From the NCBI GenBank assembly GCA_002633025.1, contig NMRB01001373.1, positions 91,502-155,501 on the forward strand: 64,000 nucleotides of DNA, given 5' to 3'. Numbering within the stretch: position 1 is the first letter of the stretch; every line of letters starts with the position of its first letter. Made by a program: the position numbers and the translations under genes. The stretch comes from Notospermus geniculatus (Eukaryota > Nemertea > Pilidiophora > Heteronemertea > Lineidae). The notes beneath the pieces were generated by a model. That model was not told where the DNA came from, made no database searches, and saw only the letters and a program-made list of their open reading frames with translations. Below are positions 59,009 through 64,000 of this stretch, piece by piece.

Positions 59009-59291
59009 AGCCTAGGTCACAAATGCACCGTCTGGTCACCGCCTAGGTCACTAGATCACCGCCTAGGTCACCGCCTAGGTCACAAATACGTCTGCGACAA
59101 ATCTGCGCACGTGTGAGAGCGGCTTTAAGCCTAGGTCACAAATGCACCGTCTGGTCACCGCCTAGGTCACTAGGTCACCGCCTAGGTCACCGCCTAGGTC
59201 ACAAATACGTCTGCGACAAATCTGCGATTGTTTGCGTAACGTAGAAAAATGAAATCGCACGCAAATTGTCGCACGTGTGAGAGCGGCTTTA
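59009..59291. repeat. Local tandem duplication of MITE ends
   Basis: A unit of about 119 bp (AAGCCTAGGTCACAAATGCA...CGCCTAGGTCAC...GAGAGCGGCTTT) occurs twice, the second with an extra 45 bp. Each holds four CGCCTAGGTCAC words. Confidence 0.75.
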
Positions 59292-59512
59292 AGCCTAGGT
59301 CACAAATGCACCGGGCCCCGTACGATTTTCCCCACCCAGCACCTTGCTGCGGATTTTAGAGACTGAAACTCGGATCTAAGATGAATCGTGCCGAAATCGC
59401 CTCAATAGATAGGCGGAAAGTAGGCTGGATCAAACTGGGCACCGTAGAAATTGGCCAAAATGTCTGTTTTTACTCGCCGTACGGGCCCCGGAGTGGATAT
59501 GTGACTGGGGCT
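59292..59512. mobile_element. Harbinger-like MITE, AGCC(T/C)AGTCACA family, copy 3
   Basis: Same orientation as copy 1, flanked by TTA at 59289-59291 and 59513-59515. Confidence 0.8.
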
Positions 59513-61266
59513 TTACTGTCGCTAGGACCCAGCTGGACAGGCCCACTANGAAAGAGTGGACAATGCTACCGGTACTCGTGTGGTGATTTTAGTGGTGAGA
59601 ATGCCTGAAGGGTGCTCACCAAAAAAAAAGTAAAATACAGGTAAGAACGAGGTGTGAACCAGCAATTAGTGTTTGATCGGAAGAAATGAATAAAACCTCA
59701 CTTTTCATTTTTCACACCTCATTTTCCATCCAAAATCTAAATCAGAAAATGAATAGGCCTATCGACGTCAGTTAACGGAGAATACGGGTACAACGTTCAT
59801 TACACCAAGTCATTGTAATTACCTCACTCACTTGGAGCGCTGTGGGTGTCCTCGGATGCAATATCGCCAAAGGTCACTTAAAAAGTGACTTCATTGCTTG
59901 CAGACACTCAATCGCAGGAACCTGAATACTTTTTGCAGCTACTGTAAATACATGTACATGTACTTCTGTATACGGAGGCCTATTGTAAAATCTCTACTTG
60001 CACCTAAATAAACTTTCCTTAAATTGAATTTTTATATTTCTTTCTAACTTTCTTTATTCTTCATTCTTACAATGTAGTTGGAGGCATGTAGGCCTATAAG
60101 TAATGCACAAGAAATTCTTTTCGAGGGCACTGTGTCATATCAGCATTTTTATAACTTAATAGAAAAATGTTCGCTGCGATCACCTCACTTTTTCGCCCAA
60201 AAAATTAGAACATGTATTGGAAAGCAAACAGTGGCGGAAACCGCTCTCCGTGAGATATTTAATTTCACATTGATTGAATCTGGTTGTAGGATTGACGAGT
60301 CTGCACGAAATTAATGACGGAATTCCAGGGCAGGGCACGGCTGAGCCAATATATGAAGGAACTATTCAGGAGCGCTTCAACCAAAACATGACACTGACAG
60401 GCCGACAGATGTGCGAGGCCAGAGCATGCCTGTGACGTTTCAACGATATCCGGTCAACAAGAAGCTGCCTCAGTCTTTTTCCAGGGGGACGACTGGAAAA
60501 TTAGGCTTGATTTTCAAACACTGTCGTCAGTTTTACACATCGTTCTGAAAGTTTATGTATGGACACAGTTGACAACCCATAGGCTCAAGATCCCATGATC
60601 TTGATTCTTGAGATCTCATGTGGATCTCAAGAAAATGGTGTCTCACTAGGCCACAAACGAAAAGACGCCGCAGGAATGGTTATCATCCCATTATTGATTA
60701 GAACAGAAGAAAAGAAAAATACGCGCAGTAAGGCCAAAAAAATTTCTGTTTCTTGTCCAGCAACTCAGCGGAAATTGATGCGAGCATGCGACTTTTTTTA
60801 AATTTTCAAAAAATTTTTCAGTTGTCTTCATGGAATATTACCAGCAAACTGTCTCTCTACATGTTTAAAGCACGTTTCATAAAAAATAAAGATGATTTCA
60901 AGTGACGAAGCATTTCTATGGATTGTATAGAAGGCGCTGCGTATACAAAGAGAAAATTTGAATGAGTGGTGAAAAAAAATCGATGCAAAGGGTTCGGGAA
61001 TGATGCGAGCGCGGACAAGAAACAGATACCATTTTTTTGGCCTGACAAGCAGTCATGTTTTTGGTTTGACCGAGACTTTGTATTTCCTTAGCGTGGGTGC
61101 TGTCGACATCAAGGTCAAACGCCAGGCCATAATGGTTGTTATCTCTGGTAACAATAGCAGATGCCCCAGTCTAGACAAAACATGCCAAGATTTATTAGTC
61201 GAGGATGCAATTACCACATTTGTGATACGTGCTCCAGGTCAGGTGATATCATGGATGGGGAGGGGG

Positions 61267-61617
61267 GTTGGTTCTAAACCTGGCACTGGCACGCCGGCAC
61301 TGGCACTGGCACTGGCACTGGTATCATATTATGGTCAGAAATCATGAAAATGGTATATTTACCTAACAGTTATTATCTTGGAAGATAATAAGATAATAGG
61401 GCCAACCAGTTTAACATGGATCAATTATGTTGAAAAATCTAAAAAAAACTAGAAAAAAATTTTTAATTTTTTTTTCAACAAAATTGATCCATGTTAAACT
61501 GGTTGGCCCTATTATCTTCCAAAATAATAACTGTTACGTATATATATACTTTTTTAATGATTTCTGGCCATAATATGATACCAGTGCCAGTGCCAGTGCC
61601 AGGTTTAGAACCAACCC
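61267..61617. mobile_element. 351-bp foldback element with 10-11-bp target duplication
   Basis: The arms (GTTGGTTCTAAACCTGGCAC and its inverse) extend about 150 bp to an A/T-rich centre near 61441, and TGGGGAGGGGG stands on both sides (61256-61266 and 61618-61628). The arms carry different numbers of TGGCAC repeats. Confidence 0.8.
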
Positions 61618-62317
61618 TGGGGAGGGGGCATGGGGCATAAGAACACGTCACGGTATCTAATCTCCGGAGGCTGTGATCAGGATTCTGTATAGGCAAAACG
61701 TCTGCAACGCTGCGTAAGTCTGGAAGCCGTGGAATTCGCCGTGATTTCTACGACCTGAGACCACCTTTCAAATAGGGTCTGGAGGTCCAACCACGGACCG
61801 AATCGGATAATATTTTGGTGCCTTCTCGCGTCTAGGAAAATTCTCTATCCATTGGTATCAGCAGTTTTGGGCCGCGGGTACTGGAAGTACCGTATGCTGG
61901 TGCTTTTTGTTGGCTACCCTGCATACGCATTCCTGAGAAACGGCCAAAGAGTAAGACACACGCAGTTATGTACAATATCCACATTTTTACGAATCAAACA
62001 TGACTTGTACATTACATAAAATACAACACAGTTTTGATTACCGGTACTCAACATTAAGTCTGTTACGCCACAGCCGAGATAATATTCCAAACTGAAGAAA
62101 ATGCAATCAACTTCTGAAAAATAACAATGTTGACGAGTCAAAGTAGGCCAAGCTGTCCATCGCTGTTTCAATTGTATTGCTGAGTATGATAAGAGATATA
62201 CATCTGGGATACACTCTTTGTACATGTACATGGTATTCCTTCATAATTCTTGAACATTGAGAGACTTAGCAGTCAATATGTGGCAGCACTGTGGTAACTG
62301 TCCTGTATGATAATACA

Positions 62318-62323
62318 TTTATT
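62318..62323 (-). terminator. Possible polyadenylation signal of the CCHC gene
   Basis: On the minus strand an AATAAA lies about 195 bases after the stop codon at 62519. It is the first perfect hexamer I see downstream, so it is a plausible but unproved 3' end. Confidence 0.35.
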
Positions 62324-62518
62324 CCTTTCAATAAGAAATAGACATGGGACCATAAGCTGAATAGTTTTCAATCAATTTCAATGGCAGCGACATCCAATCC
62401 ATGGTGGCCAAATGTTCCACATTAGACAACTTGAACTTCACCCAAGTTGAAATAAAGTTACTGGTCCCGAAATATCAAGTCATGTGACAATGACATTAAT
62501 CAAAACATGTACTCATAT

Positions 62519-63827
62519 TTATAATCTGGTTTGTCGCCAGTTACCGTCGCCCATTCCGCCACGTTGGTGCATTGAGTAATTCCCCATACTTTGTTGCCCC
62601 ATCGTCTCCGTGTTCACCATCCCGCTGCCAGGAAACAGGCCACCGGTCGACGCCATTTCGAAGTTCCGCAAACCTTGGTTGAAAGACTCAGATGAATTCT
62701 GACTGAAATGATGTGAACCCATGCCCACTGGCTGGTGTGACTGGAGGCTGGCACCCCCGAGTAAACTGAAGCCCTTCTGCTTCATCCCAGATCCTGTCAG
62801 CTGGCTTGCGGCACGCATTGCGCTCTGAAGAACAAAAATCCCGCTACATCAGAAACAGAGACCAAGGCGGATCCACGATTTCGGAAAAGAGGGGGCGCAC
62901 TCTGCTAGAAACATTGAAATCTGTTGTGAATATCAATGATTTGCTATAAATTTCAGAATTTTACAGTTGATTTTACAGATTTGTTGGCCGAAAGGGGGGC
63001 GTGCGCCGGGTGCAACCCCCCTTGGATCCGAGCCTGACACTTACCTCATTAATAGAAGAGTCAGTGGAATAACTTCTCATGCTTGGCTTGGCAGAAGGAA
63101 CATCAGCCAATCTCTGTATGTTCTGTTGTCCACGTTTCTGCTGCTGATACTGCTGTTGCTGTTGTTGTTGATTTCTATTCTGTTGTTGTTGATTTCTGTT
63201 CTGTTGATGTCTTGTGTGCTGCTCAGCCTTCTGTTTCTTCGCAACAGTTCCAGTGATTTCAAGCAATAATTTTGTATCTTTCTCTGACTGAAAATCGCAC
63301 ATAAAAGGATGAGGAATTATCCATAAGCCCTTTTTTTGTATTTTGCCAGTCACAGATTCTCACTACGTGTGAACAGAATTACAGACAACCATCAAGGAAA
63401 CTCACTCGATTTGCAAAGATGCAACGGTGCCCAAAACATTCATCTCAAGAAATTCTGGTGTCTGTGACCCACGTCAGCACCATTTTTGGATGAAACAGTG
63501 GTCACTCTGAGCATTTTTTTAATATCAGAAGAAGGTGATCAACAGAAAAATAATCAAGAAATACTAACCAGTGATTCTATCATGCCAGTTAGCTGTTTCT
63601 TGAGATCGACAGTGCTGTCTTCCTCTCGGTCCTGAAACGAAATCCAAAATTTCAGCCCATACTACTGGTATGCAGTGAATTGAAAATGATAATGTATGAA
63701 AGAAAACAATACTTACTGGCTCTGCTCGAGATGATGGTAGTTCATGTTGGACTTGGTCATTCCGAGGACAATCCCGGGCTAAATGTCCCAATATATTGCA
63801 GACATAGCATCTCTTTCTCTTATCATT
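62519..63827 (-). CDS. CCHC zinc-knuckle, Gln-rich protein, last four exons (possible TUT4/TUT7-type uridylyltransferase C-terminus)
   Basis: Exons from the minus strand are 63717-63827, 63569-63631, 63045-63287 and 62519-62824. All are GT-AG and all in phase 0, 241 residues to a stop at 62519. The first exon has a zinc knuckle, KRCYVCNILGHLARDCPRND (CX2CX4HX4C). The next is acidic (DREEDSTVDLKKQLTGM), the third has Gln/Asn runs after KLLLEITGTVAKKQKAEQ, and the last is Gly/Ser/Met rich and ends WRQTRL. Terminal uridylyltransferases TUT4/TUT7, which add U tails to RNAs, end with a similar knuckle (RCFICGREGHIKKECP) followed by a Gln/Pro-rich tail of comparable length. The match is only to this short motif and the layout, so other CCHC RNA-binding proteins remain possible. 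The rest of the gene lies beyond the window end. Confidence 0.6.
62869..63033. repeat. Dispersed repeat in an intron of the CCHC gene
   Basis: GGATCCACGATTTCGGAAAAG, AGAGGGGGCG and TTTGCTATAAATTTCAGAATT align with 3441-3545; here a further part ending GGATCCGAGCCTG is present. Confidence 0.65.
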
Positions 63828-64000
63828 CTGTTAGAAAAGGAAACGGAGACACGTCAGGTGATGATGTTTCCACTGTGTCACTCAAACAGCAGTGCACCAA
63901 TATTCTGGTCTCAGCAAATTTGGTATGACTAGCTCTGTCAAGTAGAGCTAAGCACTATTCATCTGTGCACCTATTTAAGGTACCAGTCAAAATGTCTGAA

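Larger units (their letters stand above)
54803..62518. other. Dense foldback-element region, no recognised gene
   Basis: Large inverted repeats occupy 55287-55961, 56579-57569, 57600-58280, 58290-59008, 59292-59512 and 61267-61617. A 78-residue open frame at 60078-60314 has a protein-like composition but no recognisable family. Confidence 0.5.

Noticed and set aside
63077-63262. 61-residue minus-strand Asn-rich frame
   Set aside because: It is another frame of the Gln-rich exon at 63045-63287, which has the correct splice phases.

Overview
The window is nuclear DNA of an animal. Genes are broken by GT-AG introns, tRNA-derived SINEs and very many short inverted-repeat (MITE-like) elements fill the introns and spacers, and the recognisable proteins are metazoan (STRAD pseudokinase, monoacylglycerol lipase, rhodopsin-family GPCRs). 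The GPCR types, the repeat style and the frequent short words TACATGTA and TAGGCCTA suggest a marine invertebrate (amphioxus, hemichordate, echinoderm or a spiralian such as a brachiopod). I cannot fix the phylum. Scattered Ns (1261, 13936, 20268-20278, 22261, 31011, 41552-41553, 46909, 59549) mark assembly joins or uncertain bases. LAYOUT. 1-3560: repeats only. 3561-12227 (minus): a STRAD gene with ten exons located, from a tiny first coding exon encoding MSLL to the end of the kinase-like domain; only the last exon is missing. 12228-17922: repeats, including two MITE nests and an 810-bp-period duplication. 17923-20142 (minus): last three exons of a monoacylglycerol lipase (MGLL-like) with the catalytic Asp and His. 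20143-26905: repeats and an assembly gap. 26906-31010: a young LTR retrotransposon with nearly identical 1.04-1.06 kb LTRs and only a 2.0 kb interior that encodes a strongly acidic repeat protein and no reverse transcriptase. 33011-34341 (plus): a GPCR pseudogene broken by a MITE with an 8-bp target duplication and by a later small deletion. 37702-38823 (minus): an intact single-exon GPCR of the same subfamily, tail to tail with the pseudogene. 44134-44840: a 0.7 kb palindromic array. 45026-46276 (plus): a two-exon GPCR of a different subfamily. 53210-54802 (plus): an unrecognised gene with one long ORF and a probable second exon. 54803-62518: dense nested foldback elements. 62519-63827 (minus): the last four exons of a CCHC zinc-knuckle, Gln-rich protein that may be the C-terminus of a terminal uridylyltransferase. 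HOW IT FITS TOGETHER. These are unrelated single genes, not an operon or pathway. STRAD acts with LKB1 and MO25 in kinase activation, MGLL hydrolyses monoglycerides, and the GPCRs look like peptide- or amine-type receptors in a small local cluster. The most informative content is the mobile DNA: a non-autonomous LTR element with an acidic ORF, a MITE caught inside a receptor with its target duplication readable, MITE families whose target duplications are visible (6 bp, TTA, 8 bp, 10-11 bp), nests up to four layers deep, and an orphan gene.
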